DNA from: an uncultured Bacillota bacterium
GTDB taxonomy: Bacteria; Bacillota; Dehalobacteriia; UBA7702
NCBI GenBank assembly: GCA_934702375.1
Contig: CAKUYE010000009.1
Span: 33,394 to 97,393 of the forward strand
DNA: 64,000 bases
Direction of reading: 5' to 3'
The notes beneath the pieces were generated by a model that worked only from the letters and a program-made list of their open reading frames with translations, was not told the DNA's origin and did no database searches. Positions 7,971 through 17,095 of the stretch are shown one piece after another. Positions within the stretch are counted from its first letter, which is position 1; every line of letters begins with the position of its first letter. The position numbers and the translations under genes are program-made.

Positions 7971-9671
7971 TTAGTCAATGGCTTCCAACAGGCGAAGAAC
8001 TTCCTCTACACCGTTTTCCGCAGAAATCAAACCGCTTTCTCCGGTTCTTCTGGTTTTGTATTCCAGCTTTCCTTGGTCAAGGCTCTTATCGCCAATGGTG
8101 ATGCGCAAAGGAATACCAATGAGATCGGCATCTTTAAATTTCACACCGGCACGTTCCGCACGGTCATCCAAAAGAACATCAATCCCTTTGGCCAAAAGTC
8201 CCTGATACAGTTCTTCTGCCGCAGCAACCTGACGTTCACTCTTTTCGCTAACCGGCACAATAATTACCTCAAAGGGAGCAATGGCTTTGGGCCAGATAAT
8301 GCCATGCTCGTCGTTATTCTGTTCAATTGCGGCAGCCATGGTACGGCCAACGCCAATACCGTAGCATCCCATTTCAAAGGGATTGGCTTTGCCGTTTTCA
8401 TCAAGGTATTCCGCACCCATGGATTCACTGTATTTATGGCCAAGTTTAAAGACTTGTCCCACTTCAATCCCGCGAGCACTCTTTAAAGTACCGCCGCAGC
8501 AGGGGCAGGTTTCACCGGCTTCCACCAGGCGGAAATGACCGATTTCCCCTTCAAAATCACGTCCGTAATTGACATTGATCAAATGGTAGCCTTCTTCGTT
8601 GGCACCGCAGCAAAGGTTTTGAGCTTCTGCAACTTCTTCATCTACAAGAACTCTCACCTTCTGCCCACAGGGGCCAATATAGCCCTGAACCAAACCGGCA
8701 GCGTGAAGATCTTCATCGGTACCCATATACAAGAGCTGAGCGCCGAGATAATTCTGAAGCTTTACTTCATTCAGACGGCGGTCGCCACGTACAAAGACAA
8801 GAACCGGTTTTTCATCGGCCATGTAAAATAATGCCTTCATTGATTTGGTGGCATCCAATTTCAAAAAGGCGGCAACGTCATCAATAGTACGGCAATCAGG
8901 GGTAAGAACTTTTTCTACTTCGCCCATTTCTTCCTTTTCACCGGCAGCGGCTTTGGCTGCTTCGGCAATCTCAATGTTTGCAGCATAATCACAACTGTCG
9001 CAATAGAGAATTTCCGCTTCACCGCTTTCAGCCAGCACCATAAATTCATGGGAAGAGCTGCCGCCAATCGCACCGTTATCGGCGCGTACCGGGCGATAAT
9101 CTAAACCGCAGCGGTCAAAAATCTTCACATAGGCATCGTACATCACATGATAAGAAACATCCAAACCGGCTTCGTCACGGTCAAAGCTATAGCAATCCTT
9201 CATGATAAACTCACGGCTCCGCATTAAGCCGAAACGAGGACGACGTTCGTCACGATATTTATTTTGGATTTGATAAATCATCAAGGGCAGCTGCTTATAA
9301 GAATTGATTTCATTGGCAATCAATGCAGTGGCAACCTCTTCGTGAGTAGGCCCAAGGCAAAAATCACGGCCATGGCGGTCTCTTACACGCCACATTTCGG
9401 CACCATAGACATCCCAACGACCACTTTTTTGCCATAATTCCGCAGGCTGCGTAATGGGGAACATCAATTCCTGGGCACCGGCGGCATTCATTTCTTCACG
9501 CACAATCTGATTGATCTTACTAATCGTTCGCCACCCCAAAGGCATATAAGTATAGATCCCCGAGGTAACTTTACGCATCATACCGGCACGAAGCATCAGC
9601 TTGTGACTGGCAATTTCCGCATCGGCGGGAACCTCTCTCAACGTAGGTGCTAATAAGTTACTGTATTTCAC
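7971..9671 (-). CDS. proS: Prolyl-tRNA synthetase, bacterial type with editing domain
   Basis: This class II aminoacyl-tRNA synthetase (566 aa, usual for the long bacterial type) charges tRNA-Pro. The N-terminal catalytic core carries FCLGPTHEEV near residue 105 and RDERRPRFGLMRSREF near 140-155. The YbaK-like editing insert spans about 225-385, the core resumes with GCYGIGVGRTM near 435, and the anticodon-binding domain follows from about 465. The start is a GTG that overlaps the ispG stop (GTGA), with AGGAGG eight bases upstream, so the two genes are probably translationally coupled. Confidence 0.97.
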   Translation of the reverse strand: MKYSNLLAPTLREVPADAEIASHKLMLRAGMMRKVTSGIYTYMPLGWRTISKINQIVREEMNAAGAQELMFPITQPAELWQKSGRWDVYGAEMWRVRDRHGRDFCLGPTHEEVATALIANEINSYKQLPLMIYQIQNKYRDERRPRFGLMRSREFIMKDCYSFDRDEAGLDVSYHVMYDAYVKIFDRCGLDYRPVRADNGAIGGSSSHEFMVLAESGEAEILYCDSCDYAANIEIAEAAKAAAGEKEEMGEVEKVLTPDCRTIDDVAAFLKLDATKSMKALFYMADEKPVLVFVRGDRRLNEVKLQNYLGAQLLYMGTDEDLHAAGLVQGYIGPCGQKVRVLVDEEVAEAQNLCCGANEEGYHLINVNYGRDFEGEIGHFRLVEAGETCPCCGGTLKSARGIEVGQVFKLGHKYSESMGAEYLDENGKANPFEMGCYGIGVGRTMAAAIEQNNDEHGIIWPKAIAPFEVIIVPVSEKSERQVAAAEELYQGLLAKGIDVLLDDRAERAGVKFKDADLIGIPLRITIGDKSLDQGKLEYKTRRTGESGLISAENGVEEVLRLLEAID

Positions 9672-10729
9672 TGTTCATTCCTCCTGATCTCATCGACAAG
9701 CTTGCCAACGATTTCGCTTTCCTTATATTTTCCGATTACGACACCTTCTTTAAACAAAAGCCCCTGGCCTTTGCCATTGGCAATACCGTAATCAGCTTCT
9801 TTCGCTTCTCCGGGGCCGTTCACTTCGCAGCCCATCACAGCTACGGTAAGCGGACGCCGCGGTTGAAAATTCTTCAGTGCATCTTCTACCCCGTGTACCA
9901 TTGTTTCAAGATCCACCTTTGTCCTTCCGCAGGTGGGGCAGGATATAATTTCGATCCCCTCTTCGCGCAAATTAAGGTTTTTCAAAATTTCCTTTGCAAC
10001 GATCACTTCATTTACCGGATCTCCGGTCAGTGAAACCCGAATGGTATCACCAATCCCTTCGGCAAGAATCAAACCGATACCAAGAGCCGACTTTATACTG
10101 CCCTTTAGCACCGTACCGGCTTCTGTTACCCCCACATGAAGGGGAAAATCCACCTTTTCGCTTAAAAGTTTATAGGCCGCAACGGTCTTTTCCACCGAAG
10201 AAGATTTTACCGAGATCTTCACCTGATCGAATCCGTATTTTTCAAAAACAGAAACTTCTCTCAAAGCACTTTCCACAATCGCTTCAGGGGTACAACCATA
10301 CTTTTCCAAAAGATCCTTTTCCAAAGAGCCACCGTTAATACCAATACGAATCGGCACATTGCGTTCTCTGGCAGCATCAATCACCGCTTTTACCCGATCT
10401 TCACTGCCGATATTTCCCGGGTTGATCCGCAGGGCATCAATACCGTTCTCCAAACTGGCCAAAGCCAGACGGTAATCAAAATGAATATCCGCAACAATCG
10501 GCATCGGTGACTGAGGTAAGATCTGTTTTAGTGCTGCAGCAGCCTCCTGATCCGGAATGGCAAGCCGACCGATTTGACAACCGGCAGCATGAAGGGCCGT
10601 TAGCTGGGCAACGGTTGCTTCCACATCCGCGGTTTTTGTATTATTCATACTTTGGATCACGATCGGAGCACCACCGCCGATGGGAATACCGCCGATCATA
10701 ATTTGTTTTGTTATTTTTCGTTCCTTCAT
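9668..10729 (-). CDS. ispG: 4-hydroxy-3-methylbut-2-enyl diphosphate synthase (MEP pathway)
   Basis: IspG (GcpE), 353 aa, converts ME-cPP to HMBPP using a [4Fe-4S] cluster. The N-terminal TIM barrel is followed by the cluster-binding C-terminal domain with CPTCGRT and a third cysteine in MGCEVNGPGEA. ATG 10729 was chosen; the frame is open ten codons further to a TTG, but that would lie inside rseP and the family normally begins close to this ATG. It sits between rseP and proS in an operon that also holds dxr and uppS, so isoprenoid precursor synthesis is concentrated here. Confidence 0.96.
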   Translation of the reverse strand: MKERKITKQIMIGGIPIGGGAPIVIQSMNNTKTADVEATVAQLTALHAAGCQIGRLAIPDQEAAAALKQILPQSPMPIVADIHFDYRLALASLENGIDALRINPGNIGSEDRVKAVIDAARERNVPIRIGINGGSLEKDLLEKYGCTPEAIVESALREVSVFEKYGFDQVKISVKSSSVEKTVAAYKLLSEKVDFPLHVGVTEAGTVLKGSIKSALGIGLILAEGIGDTIRVSLTGDPVNEVIVAKEILKNLNLREEGIEIISCPTCGRTKVDLETMVHGVEDALKNFQPRRPLTVAVMGCEVNGPGEAKEADYGIANGKGQGLLFKEGVVIGKYKESEIVGKLVDEIRRNEQ

Positions 10730-10733
10730 CTGT

Positions 10734-11750
10734 TCAACCCATGATCCGTGTAATATCAAAATAAGTGATAACCACCAAAAGCAGCATTAAGAGAACAAAA
10801 CCTACAAAATGAATGGCTCCTTCCACGTTGGGACTAAGGGGTTTACGACGAATACCTTCAAGGACCAAAAAGACAAGACGACTGCCATCCAATGCCGGTA
10901 AAGGCAAAAGATTTACAACGCCAAGGTTTACACTGATCGCCGCAACAAAGACCAGGAAATTAAAGAAACCATAAGAAGCAACCTGGCCGACCATCTGGCC
11001 GACACCCACGGGACCGGAAAGTTCTACACCAATGGCACCGGTGATCATTTGCCAAAGAGATACCAGAACCAACTTTGTAAGCTCATAAGTTTGAATAAAA
11101 CCGGTTTTAATGGCAGAACCCACCGAAACACTTTCCCGGGCAGCAACAACACCGATAATACCGCTGCCGCTATCCCCCTTCACAGGAGTTACGGTAATTT
11201 CCTTTTGTTCTCCGTTTCGGTCAATATCCAAGGTAAGTTCATTACCGACATTTTCCTGAATGAAAGATGTCATATCGTTCCAGGAATCAATTTCTGTACC
11301 ATTGATAGCGGTAATGCGATCCCCGGCTTCCAAACCGGCACTATATGCCGGATAGTCAGGATTCACTTCTCCAATCAAAGGCTCTGAGGTCGCAGTACCC
11401 AATCCCATATAGGCCACGATAAACAATAAAATCGCAAAAAGGATATTAAACAGGGCACCGCCGGCAACGACCAACATCCTCTGAGGAACATTCTTCTTAT
11501 CAAAGCCATTGGGATGGTCACTTTCTCCATCTTCACCGGGCATTTTACAGTACCCGCCAATGGGAAGAAGCCGCAAGGAATATTGGGTTTCACCTTTTTG
11601 AAAAGAAAAGAGCAAAGGGCCCATGCCCACAGAAAATTCTTCAACATAAATATGGCACGCTTTGGCACACAACAAATGCCCGCCTTCATGAGCAAAAATG
11701 ATGATGCCAAACATGACCAGAGTCAATAAAATCGTCCAAATGATACTCAA
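10734..11750 (-). CDS. rseP: RseP-family site-2 intramembrane zinc metalloprotease
   Basis: A 338-aa membrane protease that in the family cleaves anti-sigma factors and signal-peptide remnants within the membrane. The zinc motif HEGGH lies in the first transmembrane helix (residues 21-25; many homologues have HEFGH). One PDZ domain covers about 105-185, and the second zinc-ligand motif NLLPLPALDGSR is near 280. At least four membrane segments are visible. The start is TTG 11750, overlapping the dxr stop (TTGA) behind GAGGTG; the next ATG would cut into the first helix. Confidence 0.94.
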   Translation of the reverse strand: MSIIWTILLTLVMFGIIIFAHEGGHLLCAKACHIYVEEFSVGMGPLLFSFQKGETQYSLRLLPIGGYCKMPGEDGESDHPNGFDKKNVPQRMLVVAGGALFNILFAILLFIVAYMGLGTATSEPLIGEVNPDYPAYSAGLEAGDRITAINGTEIDSWNDMTSFIQENVGNELTLDIDRNGEQKEITVTPVKGDSGSGIIGVVAARESVSVGSAIKTGFIQTYELTKLVLVSLWQMITGAIGVELSGPVGVGQMVGQVASYGFFNFLVFVAAISVNLGVVNLLPLPALDGSRLVFLVLEGIRRKPLSPNVEGAIHFVGFVLLMLLLVVITYFDITRIMG

Positions 11751-12904
11751 AGGTCACACCTCATTGTTTCGATATTTGCCAATGCCGCCTTGGTTTCTTC
11801 TGCAGCCGCCAGAATTTCTTCCAAATTCGGTTCAGAAATATTTTTATGGGCCTCAACGGTTCGGGCAACATATCTATAGATATCTTTATAGCCTATTCTT
11901 TTTTCCAGAAACTTATACACTAGCACTTCGTTGGCAGCATTCATTACTGCCGGTAAAGTTCCGCCAATTTTTCCCACCTCATAAGCAAGGGAAAGCAATG
12001 GGAAAATTTCCAAACGAGGTGCATAAAAATCAATATGCCCCAGTGCAACAAAATCCAACTCTTCCATGGGATTATCCCAACGTTCCGGGTAAGTCAAGGC
12101 GTATTGGATCGGGATCCTCATATCGGCTTTACCAAGATGCCCAATAAAAGAGCCGTCTTTAAAACAAACCATAGAGTGAATCACACTCTGAGGTTGAATC
12201 AACACCTCAATCTGATCGTAAGGACAATCAAAAAGCCAATGCGCTTCGATCACCTCCAGCCCCTTGTTCATCATTGTGGAACTGTCAATGGTAACCTTTG
12301 ACCCCATATTCCAAGTAGGATGCTTTAATGCCATCTCCGGCGTGATGTTCTCCATCTCCTCCGGGGAACAATTGCGAAAAGGTCCGCCGGAAGCGGTAAG
12401 AACAAGTTTTTTCAGCCCGCTTTTTCCCCCTTGGAGGCATTGAAAAATCGCAGAATGTTCACTATCCACAGGGAGGAATGCTATGCCTTTTTCTTTCACC
12501 TTCTTCATGACCAAGTGACCGGCAGTCACCAAACTTTCTTTATTGGCAAAAGCAACATCGTTACCTTCCTCCAATGCGATCAATAACGGACGCAATCCTG
12601 CCATACCGGAAATGCCGTGAATCACCATATCCGTTTTTTGAGCTGCAAGAGCATCGACGCCTTCGCTGCCGGCAAGGATGGTTCCTTCATAATCCGGTAA
12701 AAGATGCTTTAACTCCAAAAACTTACCTTCATCGGCAATCGCAATGGCTCGAGGTAAAAACTTTTTCGTTTGCTCCGCCAAAAGCTCGGCATTTCGATTT
12801 GCCACAAGATAATCAACCCGAAAATCTTCAGGAAACCAGGAAATAACATCCAGGCTTTGAGTGCCGATAGAGCCCGTTGAGCCTAAAATACCGATGGTTT
12901 TCAT
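11747..12904 (-). CDS. dxr: 1-deoxy-D-xylulose 5-phosphate reductoisomerase
   Basis: A 385-aa enzyme making MEP from DXP with NADPH, the committed step of the MEP isoprenoid pathway. The N-terminal nucleotide-binding motif is GSTGSIGTQSLDVI (residues 8-21). LTASGGPFR and the metal/substrate region HPTWNMGSKVTIDSSTMMNKG lie in the middle, with the helical C-terminal domain after that. Its stop overlaps the rseP start; cdsA is 28 bases upstream. Confidence 0.97.
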   Translation of the reverse strand: MKTIGILGSTGSIGTQSLDVISWFPEDFRVDYLVANRNAELLAEQTKKFLPRAIAIADEGKFLELKHLLPDYEGTILAGSEGVDALAAQKTDMVIHGISGMAGLRPLLIALEEGNDVAFANKESLVTAGHLVMKKVKEKGIAFLPVDSEHSAIFQCLQGGKSGLKKLVLTASGGPFRNCSPEEMENITPEMALKHPTWNMGSKVTIDSSTMMNKGLEVIEAHWLFDCPYDQIEVLIQPQSVIHSMVCFKDGSFIGHLGKADMRIPIQYALTYPERWDNPMEELDFVALGHIDFYAPRLEIFPLLSLAYEVGKIGGTLPAVMNAANEVLVYKFLEKRIGYKDIYRYVARTVEAHKNISEPNLEEILAAAEETKAALANIETMRCDL

Positions 12905-12932
12905 GATTGAAAGACACCTCCCTGTATTTCAC

Positions 12933-13724
12933 TTACAACCCTGCAATAGTCAATATCAAAAAAAGCAGAGGAGAAGCAAAAAGCATACTATCGAAACGAT
13001 CAAGAATGCCGCCATGACCGGGAATCAGCGTCCCGGAATCTTTGACACCGGCCCAACGCTTTATTGCACTTTCACAAAGATCACCGATCTGCCCGCTAAC
13101 GGATACAATCACTGCCACAAGGATCATAAGCCACCAGGCCAAAAGACCGGTGAAAATATTAAGAAGCAAAGCACCGATAACCGCAGCAACAATACCGCCA
13201 ACAGCGCCTTCCACAGATTTTTTAGGGCTTACCTTCGGCATAAGCTTATGACGTCCAAAAGCAGAACCGATAAAATAGGCACCGCTATCGGTAAACCATT
13301 CAATAATCAAAAGCAGATAGATCAGAAACATCCCGTCACCCATACCGGAGCGCATCAACACCGCAGTAGTAAGTGTCATGGGAATATACACGACACCGGC
13401 AAGGTTCATTGTGATCTCATCCAATTCATATTTACCGGAGATGAAAAAAGACATATAAACAGCAAACACCAAAAGCAATGCTCCAAGAAGAAATGCAGGC
13501 TGCTTGGGCATCAGCTGTGCCAGGGCAATGAGGATCACTGCCGCCGGATAATATATCCAGGGAAGAAACCGATATTCGTTTACTTCCACCATTTTTCCAA
13601 ATTCGTAACCGCCAATCACCGCAATCATTGCCATTAAGGCGGCAAAGACCCAACCGCCAAAAAAGACGGCGGCTAAAATGATCGGCACAAAAACACACGC
13701 ACTAATTATTCTCGTTTTCAACAT
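12933..13724 (-). CDS. cdsA: Phosphatidate cytidylyltransferase
   Basis: An integral membrane enzyme (263 aa, about eight hydrophobic segments) that makes CDP-diacylglycerol for phospholipid synthesis. The CDP-alcohol signature is at the C-terminus: KDSGTLIPGHGGILDRFDS, followed by a final hydrophobic helix. It lies between uppS and dxr, the usual order in Firmicutes. Confidence 0.95.
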   Translation of the reverse strand: MLKTRIISACVFVPIILAAVFFGGWVFAALMAMIAVIGGYEFGKMVEVNEYRFLPWIYYPAAVILIALAQLMPKQPAFLLGALLLVFAVYMSFFISGKYELDEITMNLAGVVYIPMTLTTAVLMRSGMGDGMFLIYLLLIIEWFTDSGAYFIGSAFGRHKLMPKVSPKKSVEGAVGGIVAAVIGALLLNIFTGLLAWWLMILVAVIVSVSGQIGDLCESAIKRWAGVKDSGTLIPGHGGILDRFDSMLFASPLLFLILTIAGL

Positions 13725-13741
13725 AACAAAATCCTCATAGA

Positions 13742-14494
13742 TCAGGAAATTCCGCCAAAGCGGCGATGACGATGTTGGTAAGTAATGATTGCTTTATAAA
13801 ACTCCGCATCATCAAAATCAGGCCACTGAACCTCCGTAAAGTAAAATTCTGTATATGCCGTTTGCCAAGGCAGAAAATTACTGAGACGTATTTCTCCGGA
13901 AGTACGGATCAGCAGCTCGGGATCGGGCATGGCAGCAGTATAAAGATAACGAGAAAAGATATCGCTGTCAATTTCCCCGGGAGCTAATTTCCCTGTTTTT
14001 ACATCTGCAGCAATTTCATTCACTGCTTTTATGATCTCATCTCTGCCACCGTAATTCAGTGCCAGATTCAGGTTGATCTTCGTACTATTTTTTGTCATTT
14101 CCATGACTCTGTACAATTCCCGCTTCACTTTTTCCGGCAAAGGTTCCATATCTCCAATAGCAGTAAGACGCACACCTTCGGCAACCATATCTTCTGCCAT
14201 ATTGACTAGATAATTACGAATCAAATCCATCAGAAAATTCACTTCTTCCAAAGGGCGGCGCCAATTTTCAGTGGAAAAACAATAGAGGGTAAGATATTTT
14301 ACACCGATATCAGAAGCGATATTCGTTAGATGCCGAATGATTTTTGCGCCAGCCACATGGCCCTTGACTCGTCCTAAATGCTGTTTCTGCGCCCAACGGC
14401 CATTGCCATCCATAATAATGGCAATGTGGCTAGGAACCGTATTCCGATCGATTTGAGCTAATAAATCCGAGCTTGATTCTTTCATAGAACCCAT
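13742..14494 (-). CDS. uppS: Undecaprenyl diphosphate synthase (cis-prenyltransferase)
   Basis: A 250-aa cis-prenyltransferase that builds the C55 carrier lipid for peptidoglycan and surface polysaccharides. Motifs: IAIIMDGNGRWA near 24-35, YCFSTENWRRP near 80, and RTSGEIRLSNFLPWQTAYTE near 200-219. The start chosen is the ATG at 14494, with TAGGAG four bases upstream; a second ATG three codons in is less well spaced. It is the first gene after the terminator at 14516-14547, so it either has a promoter I cannot see clearly or depends on read-through. Confidence 0.95.
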   Translation of the reverse strand: MGSMKESSSDLLAQIDRNTVPSHIAIIMDGNGRWAQKQHLGRVKGHVAGAKIIRHLTNIASDIGVKYLTLYCFSTENWRRPLEEVNFLMDLIRNYLVNMAEDMVAEGVRLTAIGDMEPLPEKVKRELYRVMEMTKNSTKINLNLALNYGGRDEIIKAVNEIAADVKTGKLAPGEIDSDIFSRYLYTAAMPDPELLIRTSGEIRLSNFLPWQTAYTEFYFTEVQWPDFDDAEFYKAIITYQHRHRRFGGIS

Positions 14495-14515
14495 AAAACT
14501 CCTATAAAAACCGAC

Positions 14516-14547
14516 AAAACCCCCTCGGCAAAAAACGAGGGGGTTTT
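14516..14547. terminator. Bidirectional intrinsic terminator between ferredoxin and uppS
   Basis: A perfect 12-bp stem (AAAACCCCCTCG with CGAGGGGGTTTT) and 8-base loop, with T-runs on both strands. It follows the ferredoxin stop by 7 bases on the minus strand and ends the rpsB-tsf-pyrH-frr-ferredoxin unit. Confidence 0.88.
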
Positions 14548-14554
14548 CTCTGAA

Positions 14555-14719
14555 TTATTCTTCGATAATTGCATCGTTGGGGCAGCTATCAATGCAGTTG
14601 CCGCATTCCTGGCAAGCATCCTGGTCGATTTCATAGATGTCGCCTTCTTTGATAGCGTCATGTTCGCATTCGTCTAAGCAAGTGCCGCATGCTACGCATT
14701 CGTCAGTAATTTTGTACAT
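14555..14719 (-). CDS. Small 2[4Fe-4S] ferredoxin
   Basis: A 54-aa clostridial-type ferredoxin with two complete cluster motifs, CVACGTCLDEC and CQECGNCIDSCP. The start is ATG 14719, seven bases after AAGGAGGTG; the frame is open further upstream but without a ribosome site. The acidic composition is typical of low-potential electron carriers. It follows frr with no clear promoter and precedes a strong terminator, so it is probably the last gene of the frr transcript. Confidence 0.95.
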   Translation of the reverse strand: MYKITDECVACGTCLDECEHDAIKEGDIYEIDQDACQECGNCIDSCPNDAIIEE

Positions 14720-14776
14720 TGTGTTACACCTCCTTGATAAACATATCAAATTAAAAATGCCTAAGCATTAAACCTG

Positions 14777-15334
14777 TCAAACTTCCATGATTTCAGCTTC
14801 TTTTGCTTTTGTGATCTCATCAAGCTTTTTGACCCATTTTTCGGTCAGTTTCTGAGCATCATCCAGCCCAATGGAAGCTTCATCTTCGGAAACGGATTTA
14901 TCTTTTTCCAAAGCCTTGATATCTGCATTTAATTCTCTGCGGATATTACGAATCGCAATTTTAGCTTCTTCATTTTTTTTCTTAACGACTTTGACCAGTT
15001 CTTTTCTGCGTTCTTCCGTCAATTGAGGAATCGCAATACGAATAATTGAGCCATCATTACTGGGGTTTAAACCGAGATCAGAAGCAAGAATCGCCTTTTC
15101 GATATTTTTCAGAGTACTTTTATCCCAAGGCTGCACCGTAAGTAAACGGCTTTCCGGTGCGGAAATGTTTGCCATCTGGTTCAGAGGGGTCATCGCACCA
15201 TAATAGTCAACCTGGATCTTATCGAGAAGTGCGGGCGTAGCGCGACCGGCGCGCAAAGTGGAGAATTCCTTTTTCAAAGCCTCCGAAGTTTTTTCCATTC
15301 TGCGTTCAGCATCTTCCATATATTCTTTAATCAC
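14777..15334 (-). CDS. frr: Ribosome recycling factor
   Basis: A 185-aa protein that splits post-termination ribosomes with EF-G. Key sequence FSTLRAGRATPALLDKI lies near residues 26-42, with DGSIIRIAIPQLTEERR in the middle. The start is GTG 15334 (GTG ATT AAA) eight bases after TTGGAGG; this gives the family's exact usual length and overlaps the end of pyrH by 8 bases. The longer frame to 15418 lies inside pyrH and is not real. Confidence 0.96.
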   Translation of the reverse strand: MIKEYMEDAERRMEKTSEALKKEFSTLRAGRATPALLDKIQVDYYGAMTPLNQMANISAPESRLLTVQPWDKSTLKNIEKAILASDLGLNPSNDGSIIRIAIPQLTEERRKELVKVVKKKNEEAKIAIRNIRRELNADIKALEKDKSVSEDEASIGLDDAQKLTEKWVKKLDEITKAKEAEIMEV

Positions 15335-16058
15335 AGATTTCACCTCCAACGACTGTACCCACGTTTTCACCGAGGACAGCTTTTCTTGCATTGCCTTTTT
15401 CATTGATATTAAAGACAACGATGGGAATACGATTATCCTTACAAAGGGAAGCAGCGGTGGAATCCATCACTTTCAATTCCTTTTCCAAAACTTCCTTGAA
15501 GGAAAGGGTGTCAAATTTAACTGCAGCAGGATCGGTTTTGGGATCGGCAGAATAAACACCATCGACTTTTTTAGCCATGAGAATCACTTCTGCATCAAGC
15601 TCCGCGGCGCGGAGAGCAGCCGTAGTGTCGGTAGAAAAATAGGGGTTACCCGTACCGGCCGCAAAAATCACAACACGTCCTTTTTCCAAATGACGAATTG
15701 CCTTACGGCGAATATAAGGTTCTGCAATTTGCCGCATTTCAATGGCACTTTGCACTCGGGTATCAATGCCGATGCTTTCCAGAGCGCTTTGCAAAGCAAG
15801 ACTATTCATTACGGTAGCCAGCATCCCCATATAGTCCGCAGTGGCACGTTCCAACCCCTGTTTTGAGCCGGCAATACCTCTCCAGATATTACCGCCGCCA
15901 ACAACGACAAGAACATCAATGCCCAAATCACGAACATCCTGGACCTGCTCGGCAACGTGCGCCAGCATAGCCTGGTCAATACCATAGCCCATATCACCGG
16001 CAAGCGCTTCACCGCTTAACTTTAAAACGACTCTTTTATACATCGGTTCTGCCCACAT
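15327..16058 (-). CDS. pyrH: UMP kinase
   Basis: An amino-acid-kinase-fold UMP kinase (243 aa) making UDP. It has the N-terminal phosphate-binding motif VVLKLSGEAL, VVVGGGNIWRG near 60-70, and the C-terminal nucleotide region with GTGNPYFSTDTTAALRA. Start ATG 16058 with GGAG ten bases upstream; a second ATG five codons later is possible. It lies between tsf and frr, the canonical order. Confidence 0.96.
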   Translation of the reverse strand: MWAEPMYKRVVLKLSGEALAGDMGYGIDQAMLAHVAEQVQDVRDLGIDVLVVVGGGNIWRGIAGSKQGLERATADYMGMLATVMNSLALQSALESIGIDTRVQSAIEMRQIAEPYIRRKAIRHLEKGRVVIFAAGTGNPYFSTDTTAALRAAELDAEVILMAKKVDGVYSADPKTDPAAVKFDTLSFKEVLEKELKVMDSTAASLCKDNRIPIVVFNINEKGNARKAVLGENVGTVVGGEICD

Positions 16059-16085
16059 ACCAATCGCACTCCATCTTAAATTTTA

Positions 16086-17006
16086 TTATTTGAACATATT
16101 TTCGACTTCAGCAGCAAAGTCATCCTGTCTCTTTTCAATCCCTTCACCGGTTTTGAAACGAACGAATTTTACTACAGAAAGATCAGCACCGGTTTCTTTG
16201 CCAACTTTGGCAACATACTGAGCAACGTTAAGATCGCTGTCCTGAACATAAGCCTGATCAAGAAGGCAAACTTCCTTCATTTCTTTGTTCAGACGACCTG
16301 TAATCATCTTTTCAATAATATTTTCGGGTTTGTTGGGATTTTCTTCTTTGGCCTGGGCCATTAAAATGGTTTTTTCATGTTCAATGTAGTCTGCGGGAAC
16401 TTCATCGCGATTTACATATTTGGGATCCATAGCGGCAACCTGCATTGCAACATTGCGGAGGCAAGCTTTGATGTCATCATTAACAACATCAGTTTTGCCG
16501 TATACCATAACGCCGATTTTACCGCCGCCATGGATGTAGCAGGACACGCAGCCGTCAGCAGCATTGATCTTTTCAAATCTTCTGATATTGATGTTTTCGC
16601 CGATCACAGCAACCTGAGCGGTAACCATATCTTTCACGGTTTTAGCACTGTCTTCCAACCATGCTTCGCCAAGGAAAGCGTCCAGATCTGCAGCGTCGCT
16701 GGCAAGAGCCTGTTTTGCAACTTTGGCAGCAAAAGCTTTGAAATCTTCGTTTTTCGCAACAAAGTCAGTTTCGCAATTGATTTCAACAAGAACACCGGCT
16801 TTGCCATCTTCGGCAATGGCTTCGGCAACGATACCTTCGGCAGCGATTCTGCTGGATTTTTTTGCAGCAGCAGCCAAGCCTTTTTCTCTCAAAAAGTCAA
16901 CGGCTTTATCCATATCGCCATCGGTTTCTGTAAGAGCTTTTTTGCAATCCATCATACCGGCTCCGGTCAATTCACGGAGTTCTTTTACCATTTTTGCAGA
17001 AATCAT
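16086..17006 (-). CDS. tsf: Elongation factor Ts
   Basis: A 306-aa guanine-nucleotide exchange factor for EF-Tu. The UBA-like N-terminus includes LRELTGAGMMDCKKAL, and the conserved TDFVAKN core motif is near residue 80. AGGAGG precedes the ATG. Slightly longer than many homologues through the C-terminal coiled region. Co-transcribed with rpsB. Confidence 0.97.
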   Translation of the reverse strand: MISAKMVKELRELTGAGMMDCKKALTETDGDMDKAVDFLREKGLAAAAKKSSRIAAEGIVAEAIAEDGKAGVLVEINCETDFVAKNEDFKAFAAKVAKQALASDAADLDAFLGEAWLEDSAKTVKDMVTAQVAVIGENINIRRFEKINAADGCVSCYIHGGGKIGVMVYGKTDVVNDDIKACLRNVAMQVAAMDPKYVNRDEVPADYIEHEKTILMAQAKEENPNKPENIIEKMITGRLNKEMKEVCLLDQAYVQDSDLNVAQYVAKVGKETGADLSVVKFVRFKTGEGIEKRQDDFAAEVENMFK

Positions 17007-17033
17007 TTTTGATATTCCTCCTAAATATAAGTA

Positions 17034-17084
17034 AAAGCAGGGATAAGGATCGGCCTGGCGGCTTTTGCCCTATGGCCCTGCTTT
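17034..17084 (-). terminator. Attenuator-like hairpin between rpsB and tsf
   Basis: A 9-bp stem (AAAGCAGGG/CCCTGCTTT; 17034-17042 and 17076-17084) with a GC-rich inner part lies in the 89-base gap between rpsB and tsf. The following sequence (TTTTACTT) is a weak T-run, so partial termination or mRNA processing is more likely than full stop. Confidence 0.5.
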
Positions 17085-17095
17085 ATCTTGCTTTA

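Noticed and set aside
15335..15418. N-terminal extension of frr
   Set aside because: The extra 28 codons lie within pyrH; the GTG at 15334 has the right ribosome site and gives the usual 185-aa length.
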